Assembly: GCF_000717245.1 (NCBI RefSeq)
Contig: NZ_JNYQ01000014.1
Location: 108,390-172,389, forward strand
Reading direction: 5' to 3'
Source: Kitasatospora papulosa
GTDB taxonomy: Bacteria; Actinomycetota; Actinomycetes; Streptomycetales; Streptomycetaceae
DNA length: 64,000 nucleotides
The notes below the pieces were generated by a model. The model was not told the DNA's origin and did not search any database. It saw only the letters and a list, made by a program, of their open reading frames with translations. The position numbers and the translations under genes are program-made. Shown in pieces: positions 35,518-44,757 of the stretch (position 1 is the first letter of the stretch; each line of letters starts with the position of its first letter).

Positions 35518-35712
35518 GTCGCCTCGGAGCTCGGAGCCCGCACCGAAGGCGGCGCCCCCGGAAAGCCGGAAGCACTCCCCGACGGCCTCTGCCGTCGCTG
35601 CCGCGCGCAGGCGGAGGGCACGTTCTCGGCCGCCGCCCCTGCCGAGGCGCCGGTGGAACGTGACATCCACGCCCTGGTCGGCGGACTCCGGGACCTGCTG
35701 AGAGCCCCTTGA
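35518..35712 (+). pseudogene. Possible 3' remnant of a gene (no start)
   Basis: In this frame 35518-35712 encodes VASELGARTEGGAPGKPEAL... ending GLRDLLRAP, with very high GC3 and a CRRC pair, which looks like real coding sequence. The frame has no ATG or GTG start in reach (only TTG at 35452, inside the lipoprotein gene), so it may be a truncated or frameshifted gene. I do not recognise the product. The rest of the 367-bp gap 35499-35865 shows no gene. Confidence 0.35.
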
Positions 35713-35865
35713 TCCGCGGGAGCCGGTCCGATCAGAGCATCAAGGTGAGCCGCCCCGCGTCACCACTTGCCCGGCGTCCGACCGTCGGAGGCCAAGTGAC
35801 CCGTCGTCCGCCCGCCCGCCCCCGCATTACGACGATCACACACTCATTTCGGTTACGCTCCCCAG

Positions 35866-36609
35866 ATGTTCGACCCCGTCCCCGCAACACGGCCCTCCGG
35901 TGGCCTCGCAGTGCGCTGTACGAGGGCGCTGCTCTCCCCCTGGTCCCGGTTCTCCCTGCTCGTGGCGGTCCTGCTGGCCGCCGCCGTCACCATGCTGCTG
36001 TTCGAACCACAGCGGCTGCTGGCCTCCGGCTGGCCACCTCAACTCACGGGAACAGCAGCGGCGATGCTGTTCGGTCTCGCGTACGGCGTGTGCACCGTGG
36101 CCTTCGTGCCGCGTCCGCTGCTCAATCTGGCCGCCGGGGCGCTGTTCGGTACCCAGGCCGGACTCGCGGCGGCGCTGGCCGGCACCGTCCTGGGCGCCGG
36201 TGTGTCCTTCCTGCTCGGCAGGGTGCTGGGCCAGGACGCGCTCCGGACGCTGCTGCGCGGCAAGTACCTGAAGGCCGCGGACGGACTGCTGAGCCGGCAC
36301 GGGTTCCGGTCCATGCTGGCGCTGCGGCTCTTCCCCGGGGTGCCCTTCGCCGCGGCGAACTACTGCGCGGCGACCTCCCGCATGGGCTACCCGCCGTTCC
36401 TGCTGGCCACCGGGCTCGGCTCCATCCCGAACACGGCGGCCTACGTCATCGCGGGGAGCTCGGCCTCCTCGCCGACCTCGCCGGTGTTCCTGGCGGCGAT
36501 GGGCTTCATCGTGCTGTCCGGCGCGGGCGCCGCCCTGGTGGCCTGGCGCCGAAGGCACCGGCTGGCCGGTACGGAGACCGCCCGCCCGGAGGCGGGCGGC
36601 GCGGCCTAG
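35866..36609 (+). CDS. TVP38/TMEM64 (VTT-domain) membrane protein
   Basis: 247-residue integral membrane protein. VTT-domain features: FVPRPLLNLAAGALFGTQAGL, VSFLLGRVLGQDALRTLL, RHGFRSMLALRLFPGVPFAAANYCAATSRM (the FxxRxxPxxP/N-type motif) and LGSIPNTAAYVIAG. The family shares the DedA fold and is linked to lipid scrambling. Its neighbour uppP also acts on membrane isoprenoid lipids, which makes a role in undecaprenyl-phosphate handling plausible. Confidence 0.88.
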   Translation: MFDPVPATRPSGGLAVRCTRALLSPWSRFSLLVAVLLAAAVTMLLFEPQRLLASGWPPQLTGTAAAMLFGLAYGVCTVAFVPRPLLNLAAGALFGTQAGLAAALAGTVLGAGVSFLLGRVLGQDALRTLLRGKYLKAADGLLSRHGFRSMLALRLFPGVPFAAANYCAATSRMGYPPFLLATGLGSIPNTAAYVIAGSSASSPTSPVFLAAMGFIVLSGAGAALVAWRRRHRLAGTETARPEAGGAA

Positions 36610-36720
36610 CCCGGGGCAGGCGGCAGTCTGTTCACCCGCAGGCGATACGCTGCCCGCAACCGACAGAGGATGTCCGGGGCCATGGCGTCCCGTCTCCCTT
36701 TCTGACCGCATCCGCACGTT

Positions 36721-36745
36721 GCCGACGGCCTTCGCGTCCGTCGGC
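36721..36745 (+). terminator. Hairpin in the leader region of uppP
   Basis: GCCGACGG (36721-36728) and CCGTCGGC (36738-36745) form an 8-bp stem 35 nt before the uppP start and 112 nt after the VTT-gene stop. Position allows either termination of the upstream message or a structured leader for uppP. Confidence 0.5.
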
Positions 36746-36780
36746 CGTTGCTTGAGTACCTCCGGGATGGCCTAAGCCCC

Positions 36781-37653
36781 ATGAGCTGGTTCGAATCATT
36801 CGTCCTGGGCCTCGTTCAGGGACTGACCGAGTTCCTGCCGATCTCCTCCAGCGCGCACCTGCGGCTGACCGCGGCCTTCGCGGGCTGGCACGACCCGGGG
36901 GCCGCTTTCACCGCGATCACCCAGATCGGCACCGAGGCCGCGGTCCTCATCTACTTCCGCAAGGACATCGCCCGGATCGTCTCAGCCTGGTTCCGGTCGC
37001 TGACGAATTCCGCGATGCGCAGCGACCACGACGCCCAGATGGGCTGGCTGGTCATCATCGGTTCCCTTCCGATCGGGGTCCTCGGCCTGGCCTTCAAGGA
37101 CCAGATCGAGGGGCCGTTCCGCGACCTGCGCCTGATCGCGACGACCCTGATCGTGCTGGGCATCGTGCTCGGCATCGCGGACCGGCTCGCGGCCCGCGAC
37201 GAGACCGGCGGGAAGCACCGGGCGATCAAGGAGCGCAAGTCGCTGAAGGAACTGGGCGTCAAGGACGGTCTGATCTTCGGCTTCTGCCAGGCGATGGCGC
37301 TGGTCCCGGGTGTCTCGCGCTCCGGTGCCACCATCAGCGGTGGTCTGCTCATGGGGTACACCCGTGAGGCGGCGGCCCGCTACTCCTTCCTCCTGGCCAT
37401 CCCCGCCGTACTCGCGTCAGGCGTGTTCGAGCTGAAGGACGCGGGCGAGGGACACGTCTCCTGGGGGCCGACGATCTTCGCGACGGTCATCGCGTTCGCG
37501 GTCGGCTACGCGGTCATCGCGTGGTTCATGAAGTTCATCACGACGAAGAGCTTCATGCCGTTCGTCATCTACCGCGTGCTCCTGGGCATCCTGCTGTTCG
37601 TCCTGATCGGTGCCGGTGTGCTGAGCCCCCACGCGGGTGAGTCCGCAGGCTGA
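36781..37653 (+). CDS. uppP: Undecaprenyl-diphosphate phosphatase UppP (BacA)
   Basis: Membrane phosphatase that recycles undecaprenyl diphosphate to the monophosphate carrier for peptidoglycan and wall polymers; high levels give bacitracin tolerance. 290 residues. Conserved motifs: GLVQGLTEFLPISSSAHL (catalytic Glu region) and MALVPGVSRSGATISGG (phosphate-binding Arg). About eight hydrophobic helices. ATG 36781 (MSWFESFVLG) fits the family start; the frame extends to 36748. A perfect bidirectional-type terminator follows. Confidence 0.96.
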   Translation: MSWFESFVLGLVQGLTEFLPISSSAHLRLTAAFAGWHDPGAAFTAITQIGTEAAVLIYFRKDIARIVSAWFRSLTNSAMRSDHDAQMGWLVIIGSLPIGVLGLAFKDQIEGPFRDLRLIATTLIVLGIVLGIADRLAARDETGGKHRAIKERKSLKELGVKDGLIFGFCQAMALVPGVSRSGATISGGLLMGYTREAAARYSFLLAIPAVLASGVFELKDAGEGHVSWGPTIFATVIAFAVGYAVIAWFMKFITTKSFMPFVIYRVLLGILLFVLIGAGVLSPHAGESAG

Positions 37654-37686
37654 GAAGGACGCTGCTCCCCCGCCTCCCGGCCCCCC

Positions 37687-37716
37687 TGACTCCCGGACCC
37701 CCTGGTCCGGGAGTCA
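37687..37716. terminator. Perfect 13-bp hairpin between convergent uppP and nitrate reductase
   Basis: TGACTCCCGGACC (37687-37699), loop CCCT, GGTCCGGGAGTCA (37704-37716), followed by GTCGTTTC on the plus strand. It lies between two convergent genes (stops at 37653 and 37760) and probably ends both. Confidence 0.88.
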
Positions 37717-37759
37717 GTCGTTTCACCGGTGACGTGGGGGCCGGAGCGGGAGGCCGGGC

Positions 37760-40700
37760 TCAGTAGACGTCACGGGCGTACCGTTTGTCCGCCGCGAGCT
37801 GCTCGACATAGGCGGTGGCAGCGTCCTCCTGGAGTCCGCCGTGGGCCACGGCGATGTCCCGCAGGGCCCGGTCCACGTCCTTGGCCATCCGGGAGGCGTC
37901 GCCGCAGACGTAGAAGTGGGCGCCTTCCTGGAGCCAGGACCACAGCTGGGCCCCGTGCTCCCGCATCCGGTCCTGGACGTAGATCTTGGCGCGCTGGTCG
38001 CGGGAGAAGGCCGTGTCCAGCCGGGTCAGGGTGCCGTCGCGGCGCAGGGAGTCGAGTTCCTCGCGGTAGTAGAAGTCGGTGGCGCTGCGCTGCTCGCCGA
38101 AGAACAGCCAGTTCGCCGCCCGGTGGCCGAGGGCACGCCGTTCGTCGAGGAATCCGACGAACGGGGCCACTCCCGTGCCCGGGCCGACCATGACCATGGG
38201 GGTGGCCGGGTCGGCCGGCGGACGGAAGTGCGGGGCGCGCTGGACGAGGACGGGGACGGGGGTGCCCGCCTCCGCGTCGGCGAGGAAGGTGGAGGCCACC
38301 CCCTTGCGGACGGCCCCGTGCCGGTTCTCGTACCGGACGACGGAGACGGTGAGATCCACCAGGCCCGGGTCGGTGAGCGGACTGGAGGATATGGAGTAGA
38401 GCCTCGGCCGCAGGCGCGTCAGCGCCCCGGCCCACTCGGCCGCGGTGGCGCGGGCGGAGTGCTCGGCGATGACGTCGACGGCCTGCCGGCCCCAGGTGTA
38501 CTGGGCGAGTTCGCCCTTGTTGTCGGGGCGGAGCAGCTTCTTGAGGGTGCGGTCGTGGGTGCGCTCGGCGACCAGGCGAAGCAGTCCGGGAGTGATCCGG
38601 GCGATGTCCAGGTGCCGGTGGAGTGCCTCACCGAGGGGGACGGTCCCCGCCCCGGACACGTCGACGGGCCCCTCGGGGTCCAGGCCGGTCACGGCGAGCC
38701 ATTCCGCCACGAGCGCCGGGCAGTTGCGCGCTTCCACGCCGAGCGCGTCGCCGGCCTCGTACGTGAGCGGGACGGCGCTGTCCCGCGTGTCGAAGGTGAA
38801 CCGGCGCACCTCCTTGGTGGCGCCGGTAAGGCTGAGCAGTTTGTTGCCGACGAGCCGCCCGGTCGTCGCGGAGCGGGGGGAGCGTCCCGTGCCGGAGGGC
38901 ACGGCGGGCGGCGGAGCGGCGACGGACGGACCGGGGCCGGGCGGGGCGCCCAGTGCGGCGGACACCTCGTCGAGCCACTGCCCGGCCGGCTCCTCGTAGT
39001 CCGGTTCGCAGTCCGTCCGGGGGACGAGCCGGACGGCGCCCAGTTCGCCGAAGCGTTCGTCGATCCGTCGTCCGTGCCCGCAGAAGTCGTCGTACGAGGA
39101 GTCCCCAAGGGCGAGTACGGCATAGCGCACACCGTCCAGCCTGGGCGTGTCGGGGGCGTTGAGCGACTTCCAGAACCCGGAGCCGTTGTCAGGGGCGTCG
39201 CCGTCCCCGAAGGTGCTGGTGACGACGAGCAGATCGGCCGTGCGCGGGAGGCTCTCCAGCGGGCTTTCGTCCATCCCGAGGAGGGTGGCCGGCCGCCCTT
39301 CGGCGGCCAGTCGCCGGGCCGCAGCCGCCGCGACCTCCTCGGCGTTCCCGGTCTGCGACGCCCAGAGCACCACCACCTGGCGGCCGGACGCGGCGTCGGC
39401 GCCGGCGGCCTTCGGCAGGGGGTCCGGGCCGTGGGCCGCGTCGCCGGGCGCACGGGAGAACATGCCGGCCAGCACGCCGTCGACCCACAGGGCGTGGTCC
39501 GGTTCGAACGGCGCGCCGGCCGGCAGTACGGGCGTGCCGGTGGGCCGGCTCCCGAGTCCCGCGAGGAAACCCGACAGGTAGCGCCGCTCGTGTTCGGCCA
39601 GGACGGGCGGTGCCGTGTCCGCGATCCCCAGCACCCCGGCGAGGGCGGCGACGGGCGCGGCCGGGGCGGCCGGGACCGTGGTCTCCACGGGCACGGGGGC
39701 GGCGGCCGGTACGACGGCCGCGACCTTCACGAGTGTCACGGCGCAGACCTTGAACTCGGGCTGGAGGGACACCGGGTCGACGGCGTCGTTGGTGACCGCG
39801 TTGACGCTGAGGTACTCCCCGAAGAGATCGTTCCAGTGGAACGGCGCGAAGCAGTCCCCCGGCCGCACCCGGTCGGTGACGACGGCCGGCAGCACCGCCC
39901 GGCCGCGCCGTGAGGCGACCTCGACCGGGTCGCCCTCCGCGATCGACAGGGCGGCCGCGTCCCGCGGGTTGATCTCCACGAAGGGGCCGGGGTCGAGCCT
40001 GTTGAGCTTGGCCACCTTCCCCGTCTTCGTCAGGGTGTGCCACTGGTGCTGGAGGCGGCCCGTGTTGAGGACGAAGGGGAAGTCGTCGTCGGGCATCTCG
40101 GCCGGGGGCATGTGCGGGCGGCCGAAGAACACGGCCCGGCCGCTCGCCGTGGGGAAGGCCAGCCGGGGGACGCTCCCGTCGGGGCGTACGGTCAGGGTCT
40201 GGCTTACGCCGTCGTTGAGGTAGCGGACCGGGTTGCGGTCGGGGCCGTCCACAGCGGCGCTGGGCCACTGGACGGGGGTGCGGCGGAGCCGCTCGTAGGT
40301 GACTCCGCGCAGGTCGTATCCGGTCCTCGGGTTGTGGGCCCGCCTGATCTCCTCGAAGACCTCCTCGGCGTCGGCGTAGCCGAAGGCCTCCTCGTACCCC
40401 ATCTCACAGGCGATCCGCGCGATGATCCGCCAGTCCGGCCAGGCCTCACCCGGCGGGTCGGCGGCCTGCGTGGCCAGGGTGAGGTTGCGCTCCGAGTTGA
40501 TCATGACGCCCTCGGCCTCGCCCCACAGCGCGGCGGGCAGGGCGACGTCGGCGTACGCGTTGGTCTCGGTGTCGGCGAACACGTCCTGGGTGACGACGAA
40601 CTCCGCCGCTTCGAGTCCCTCGATGACGGTCCGGCGGTTGGCCACGGATGCCACGGGGTTGGTGCAGATGATCCAGCAGGCCTTGATCCTGCCCTCGGAC

Positions 40701-41911
40701 ATCTGCCGGAACATGTCGACGGTTCCCGCGCCCGCCGCGTCCGTGCGCAGGGTCCCCGGCCCGAGGTCCCAGAGCTCCTCGGCGTGGGCGCGGTCGTCGT
40801 CGGACTGCAGCACGCGCTGGCCCGGGAGCCCGGGGCCCATGTAGCCCATCTCGCGGCCGCCCATGGCGTTGGGCTGGCCGGTGAGGGAGAAGGGGCCGCT
40901 GCCCGGGCGGCAGATGGCTCCGGTGGCCAGGTGCAGGTTGATCAGGGCGTTCGTGTTCCAGGTGCCGTGGGTGCTCTGGTTGAGCCCCATGGTCCAGCAG
41001 CTCATCCACTCGCCCGCCTCGCCGATCCAGCGTGCGGCGAGGCGGATGTCCGCCTCGGGGATGCCGGTGATCTCCGAGACGGTCGCGGGCGGGTAGTCCC
41101 GGAGGAAGCCGGGCATGGCCTCCCAGCCCTCGGTGTGCTCGGCGATGAACCCGGGGTCGGTGTGGCCGTTCTCGACGAGGAGGTGCAGGAGGCCGTTGAG
41201 CAGGGCCAGGTCCGTGCCCGGGCGTATCTGGAGGAACAGGTCGGCCTTGTCGGCGGTGGCGTTGCGGCGCGGGTCGACCACGATGAGTTTCGCGCCGGCC
41301 TTCACCCGCTCCAGGAGGCGGAGGAAGAGGACGGGGTGGCAGTCCGCCATGTTCGAACCGGTCACGAGGAACGTGTCGGCGTGCTCGAAGTCCTCGTACG
41401 AGCCGGGCGGGCCGTCGGCGCCCAGGGACAGTTTGTAGCCGCTGCCCGCACCGGCCATGCAGAGCCGGGAGTTGGACTCGATCCAACTCGTGCGGACGAA
41501 GCCCTTGGCCAGCTTGTTGGCGAGGTACTGCGCCTCCAGCGTCATCTGGCCGGAGACGTAGAGGGCGAGTGCGTCGGGCCCGTGCTCGTCCACGATCGCG
41601 CGGAGCCGGCGCGCGGTCTCCTTGACCGCCCGTTCCATGGGCATGGGTGCGGGCTCCTGGCTGCGGTCCGTCCGCACCAGAGGGGCCGTCAGCCGGCCGG
41701 GGGCGGCGAGCATGCCGGCGCTCGTCGCCCCTTTCGTGCAGAGCCGTCCACTGTTCGCGGGGTGCGCCTTGTCACCCGTGGCCTTCAGGACCGTACGGCG
41801 CCCGTCGGGACCCCTGCCGATGTCGAGGACCATCCCGCAGCCGACCCCGCAGTACGAGCAGACCGTCCGCACCTGGGCGGGGGTGTCCGGCTGGGGATGC
41901 GCCACGGTCAT
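37760..41911 (-). CDS. Fused assimilatory nitrate reductase / CysJ-type flavoreductase
   Basis: A 1383-residue cytosolic fusion expected to reduce nitrate to nitrite with NADPH in one polypeptide. N-terminal part: 4Fe-4S ligands C18, C21, C25, C58 (VCSYCGVGCGM...RLCTKG), then a molybdopterin domain with the likely Mo-ligand Cys in SNSRLCMAGAGSG, and a bis-MGD-binding domain near 605-715. Near residue 838 a flavodoxin domain begins (VVVLWASQTGNAEEV), followed by a CysJ-like FAD domain (RLYSISSSPLTDPGLVDLTV) and NADPH domain (MVMVGPGTGVAPFVGF, FFGEQRSATDFYY, YVCGDASRMAKDVD). Bacterial nitrate reductases usually use separate ferredoxin or NADH subunits. No nitrite reductase or nitrate transporter is next to it. 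A GlnR-type site precedes it. Confidence 0.93.
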   Translation of the reverse strand: MTVAHPQPDTPAQVRTVCSYCGVGCGMVLDIGRGPDGRRTVLKATGDKAHPANSGRLCTKGATSAGMLAAPGRLTAPLVRTDRSQEPAPMPMERAVKETARRLRAIVDEHGPDALALYVSGQMTLEAQYLANKLAKGFVRTSWIESNSRLCMAGAGSGYKLSLGADGPPGSYEDFEHADTFLVTGSNMADCHPVLFLRLLERVKAGAKLIVVDPRRNATADKADLFLQIRPGTDLALLNGLLHLLVENGHTDPGFIAEHTEGWEAMPGFLRDYPPATVSEITGIPEADIRLAARWIGEAGEWMSCWTMGLNQSTHGTWNTNALINLHLATGAICRPGSGPFSLTGQPNAMGGREMGYMGPGLPGQRVLQSDDDRAHAEELWDLGPGTLRTDAAGAGTVDMFRQMSEGRIKACWIICTNPVASVANRRTVIEGLEAAEFVVTQDVFADTETNAYADVALPAALWGEAEGVMINSERNLTLATQAADPPGEAWPDWRIIARIACEMGYEEAFGYADAEEVFEEIRRAHNPRTGYDLRGVTYERLRRTPVQWPSAAVDGPDRNPVRYLNDGVSQTLTVRPDGSVPRLAFPTASGRAVFFGRPHMPPAEMPDDDFPFVLNTGRLQHQWHTLTKTGKVAKLNRLDPGPFVEINPRDAAALSIAEGDPVEVASRRGRAVLPAVVTDRVRPGDCFAPFHWNDLFGEYLSVNAVTNDAVDPVSLQPEFKVCAVTLVKVAAVVPAAAPVPVETTVPAAPAAPVAALAGVLGIADTAPPVLAEHERRYLSGFLAGLGSRPTGTPVLPAGAPFEPDHALWVDGVLAGMFSRAPGDAAHGPDPLPKAAGADAASGRQVVVLWASQTGNAEEVAAAAARRLAAEGRPATLLGMDESPLESLPRTADLLVVTSTFGDGDAPDNGSGFWKSLNAPDTPRLDGVRYAVLALGDSSYDDFCGHGRRIDERFGELGAVRLVPRTDCEPDYEEPAGQWLDEVSAALGAPPGPGPSVAAPPPAVPSGTGRSPRSATTGRLVGNKLLSLTGATKEVRRFTFDTRDSAVPLTYEAGDALGVEARNCPALVAEWLAVTGLDPEGPVDVSGAGTVPLGEALHRHLDIARITPGLLRLVAERTHDRTLKKLLRPDNKGELAQYTWGRQAVDVIAEHSARATAAEWAGALTRLRPRLYSISSSPLTDPGLVDLTVSVVRYENRHGAVRKGVASTFLADAEAGTPVPVLVQRAPHFRPPADPATPMVMVGPGTGVAPFVGFLDERRALGHRAANWLFFGEQRSATDFYYREELDSLRRDGTLTRLDTAFSRDQRAKIYVQDRMREHGAQLWSWLQEGAHFYVCGDASRMAKDVDRALRDIAVAHGGLQEDAATAYVEQLAADKRYARDVY

Positions 41912-41951
41912 GAACGGCCTTTCCTGGGGAACACTGATGTCGCGACCGTAC

Positions 41952-41999
41952 GAAACGTCCGTTTCCCGGGTGTCACACCGGACGAACAGCCGTGGTTAC
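41952..41999 (-). promoter_or_regulatory. GlnR-type binding region upstream of the nitrate reductase
   Basis: On the minus strand GTGAC-N6-GAAAC (41976-41961) matches the GlnR half-box gTnAc-n6-GaAAc exactly, 49 bp before the start codon. A further GTAAC (41999-41995) with a weak partner lies upstream, and GAAACG-GA-CGTTTC (41965-41952) is a perfect palindrome overlapping the box. GlnR control of nitrate assimilation is established in Streptomyces; binding here is predicted. Confidence 0.65.
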
Positions 42000-42129
42000 G
42001 TCTCCTGCACAGGCGTCCGCGGACGCCGGTGAGGCCCGGCCGACCACACCGGCGCACCGTCGGGTCATAATCGCAGTTCGGGCGATCATGGCCGCGCCCG
42101 GGAGTACTCCGACGGTCCTGGAGGCCCGC

Positions 42130-42993
42130 ATGAGCACCGACGCCCTTCCCGTGATCGCAGCCGTGGACGGCTCGGCGCACAGCTGGGAGGCCCTCGACTG
42201 GGCGGTCGAGGAGGCGGAGCGCGGCGGTCTGCCGCTGCTGATCGTGCACGTCCGGCCGCACACCCCGCGCGCGGAGGAGGAGCGGGGACTGCGGGAGGCC
42301 GAGGAGCTGCTCGCGCGGGCCGTGCTGCGGGTCTCCGGGATCGCCCCCGAGCTGCCCACCTCGACGCTGACCCCGCTGGACTTCCCCTCGGCGGCGCTGG
42401 TCTCGCTCAGCCGCGACGCCTCGCTGGTGGTCGTCGGATCCCGCGGTCTGGGCGGCTTCCGCTCCCTGATGACCGGATCCGACAGCCTGGCCACCGCCTC
42501 GATGGCGCGGTGCCCGGTCGTCGTCGTCCACACCGGCCGCACGGACGAGAACGGCGCGGAGCAGCCGGGCACGTTCCCCGACGTCGTCGCGGGGGTGGCG
42601 GCGGACGAGAGCAGCGGAGCGGTCCTGGACTTCGCCTTCGAGGCCGCCGCCGCCAGACCGGGCGCACGGCTGCGGCTCGTACACGGATGGACGATGTTCT
42701 CGTCCATGCTGTCCGGCGGCCCGGTGTTCGACAGCGAGGCGGCGGCGGAGACGGCGGAGCGGGCGCTCGCCGAACTCACCGCGGGCAGGAGCGAGAAGTA
42801 CCCGGAGGTGGAGGTCGTGCGCGAGCCCGTCCGGGGATCCGCGTCGCGCACCCTCGTCACGGCGTCGGCCACCGCGGCACTGACCGTGGTCGGACGGCGC
42901 AGGGGCGGTGAGTCCCTGGGACTCGGCCTCTCGCCCGTCGCCCAGACGACGGTGACGCACGCACTCGGGCCGGTGGCCGTCGTTCCCTGCTGA
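42130..42993 (+). CDS. Universal stress protein, two tandem USP domains
   Basis: 287-residue protein with two USP domains: residues about 8-140 (PVIAAVDGSAHSWEALDWAV; GSRGLGGFRSLMTGSDSLAT as ATP-binding GXnG(S/T) region) and about 150-285 (VVAGVAADESSGAVLDFAFE; second G-loop degenerate, VVGRRRGGESLGLGLSPVAQ). ATG 42130 has GGAGG 6 nt upstream; the frame is open to 41992. Such tandem USPs in actinomycetes respond to redox or hypoxia; here it is divergent from the nitrate reductase and shares its 218-bp upstream region. Confidence 0.92.
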   Translation: MSTDALPVIAAVDGSAHSWEALDWAVEEAERGGLPLLIVHVRPHTPRAEEERGLREAEELLARAVLRVSGIAPELPTSTLTPLDFPSAALVSLSRDASLVVVGSRGLGGFRSLMTGSDSLATASMARCPVVVVHTGRTDENGAEQPGTFPDVVAGVAADESSGAVLDFAFEAAAARPGARLRLVHGWTMFSSMLSGGPVFDSEAAAETAERALAELTAGRSEKYPEVEVVREPVRGSASRTLVTASATAALTVVGRRRGGESLGLGLSPVAQTTVTHALGPVAVVPC

Positions 42994-43128
42994 GGTCGTT
43001 CACCGCACGCCGGTACACCCCGGTCCGGCGGAGGGGGTGCGGCCCGGTGGCGGCGGCACGCCCCCTGTGCCCTGCTGATCTTCTGCACCACACTGGGATC
43101 AGGCACCGGAACTGCGAGGAGGAGAGGC

Positions 43129-44757
43129 ATGCCGATGCGGGTCGGGCGGCTTCCGGCCGAGCGAGCGGACGAGGGCGGCGCACGGCGGTACGAGCGGCTG
43201 CTGCGTTCGCGTACCGGCCGCGGCGCCGTCGCCCTGTGCTCCGGCGCCCTGCCGGCCCTGGCGTTTCCCGCGCCCTCGCTCTGGTGGTTCGCCTATGTCG
43301 CCCTGGTGCCGTGGCTGCTGCTGATCCGCTCGGCGGGTACGGCACGGCGGGCGGCGGCCGACGGATGGCTCGGCGGCATGGGCTTCATGCTCGCCGTGCA
43401 CCACTGGCTCATGCCGAGTCTCCATGTGTTCATCGTGGTGCTCGCCGCTCTGCTGGGGCTGCTCTGGGCCCCCTGGGGCGTGCTGGTGGCCCGGCTGCTC
43501 GGCGGATCGCCGTCGGTGCGCCGTTCGGTGGCCGCCGTGGCCGTGGTGCCCTCCGGGTGGCTCATGATCGAACTGGTCCGCTCCTGGGAGGGACTCGGCG
43601 GGCCCTGGGGTCTGCTGGGGGCCAGCCAGTGGGAGGTGGCACCGGCGCTGCGCGTCGCCTCGGTGGGGGGTGTGTGGCTGGTCAGTCTGGGGGTCGTGGC
43701 CGTGAACACCACGCTGGCGCTGCTGTTGGCAGTACCGGCGGCCCGCAGGGCAGCGACCGCGTGCCTGGCGGCCGTCGCGGTCGGTGTGGGGGCGACGGTG
43801 ATCTGGGCGCCACGGCCGGAGGAGTCCGGCTCCGTCCGCGTCGCCGTCGTGCAGCCGGGCGTGGTCGAGGGCCCCGGCAGTGTCGAGCGCCGCTTCACCC
43901 GCAGCGAGGAACTCACCCGGGGGCTCGCTGGCCGGGACGTGGACCTGGTGGTGTGGGGGGAGAGCAGTGTGGGCGTCGATCTGTCCCGGAGCCCCGGGAC
44001 AGCGGACCGTGTCGCGGCGCTGTCGCGTCTGGTGGGGGCCGATGTCCTGGTCAACATGGACGCCCGGCGCACGGACTCCCCCGGCCGGACGGGGATCTTC
44101 AAGTCGGCGGTGCTGGTGGGCCCGCAGGGGCCGACCGGGGACCGCTACGACAAGATGCGCCTGGTGCCGTTCGGTGAGTACGTCCCTGCCCGCGCGTTGC
44201 TGGGCTGGGCGACCTCGGTGGGCAAAGCGGCGGGCGAGGACCGGCTGCGGGGCAGCGGTCCGGTGGTGATGGACCTGCCGGACGGACTGAGGGTGGGCCC
44301 GCTGGTGTGCTTCGAGTCGGCGTTCCCCGACATGAGCCGGCAGCTGGCGAGGGACGGGTCCCAGCTTCTGGTCGCCCAGTCCTCCACCTCGACGTTCCAG
44401 CACAGCTGGGCCCCCGCACAGCACGCCTCGCTCGGGGCGCTGAGGGCGGCGGAGACAGGACGCCCGATGGCGCACGCGACGCTCACCGGCGTGAGCGCGG
44501 TGTACGGCCCGCTGGGCGAACGGGTGGGCCCGGTGCTGGGCACCGGCGCGAGCGAGGCCGCCGTGTACGACGTCCCGCTCGCCCGGGGCACCACGCTGTT
44601 CGTCCGGCTGGGCGCCTGGCCCGTCTACGGCGCCCTGGCCGTGCTGGCCGTCTTCTTCGGCGCTCTGGGTCTGCGGTCCCTCAGGACGCCTGCTCCGAGG
44701 CGTCCAGGACGACCCGCTCGCACAGCCGGTGGGTCTCCAGGGCGTCCCGGGCACTGA
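43129..44757 (+). CDS. lnt: Apolipoprotein N-acyltransferase
   Basis: Membrane enzyme that N-acylates the lipid-modified cysteine of lipoproteins. 542 residues: hydrophobic N-terminal half (about seven or eight helices, residues 40-220), then a nitrilase-like domain with the catalytic triad Glu278 (WGESSVG), Lys342 (RYDKMRLVPFGEY) and Cys394 (PLVCFESAFPD). Streptomycetes have two Lnt homologues; from map position this resembles S. coelicolor Lnt2. GAGGAG precedes ATG 43129. The last 25 codons overlap the convergent oxidoreductase and encode a basic Pro/Arg-rich tail. Confidence 0.94.
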   Translation: MPMRVGRLPAERADEGGARRYERLLRSRTGRGAVALCSGALPALAFPAPSLWWFAYVALVPWLLLIRSAGTARRAAADGWLGGMGFMLAVHHWLMPSLHVFIVVLAALLGLLWAPWGVLVARLLGGSPSVRRSVAAVAVVPSGWLMIELVRSWEGLGGPWGLLGASQWEVAPALRVASVGGVWLVSLGVVAVNTTLALLLAVPAARRAATACLAAVAVGVGATVIWAPRPEESGSVRVAVVQPGVVEGPGSVERRFTRSEELTRGLAGRDVDLVVWGESSVGVDLSRSPGTADRVAALSRLVGADVLVNMDARRTDSPGRTGIFKSAVLVGPQGPTGDRYDKMRLVPFGEYVPARALLGWATSVGKAAGEDRLRGSGPVVMDLPDGLRVGPLVCFESAFPDMSRQLARDGSQLLVAQSSTSTFQHSWAPAQHASLGALRAAETGRPMAHATLTGVSAVYGPLGERVGPVLGTGASEAAVYDVPLARGTTLFVRLGAWPVYGALAVLAVFFGALGLRSLRTPAPRRPGRPARTAGGSPGRPGH

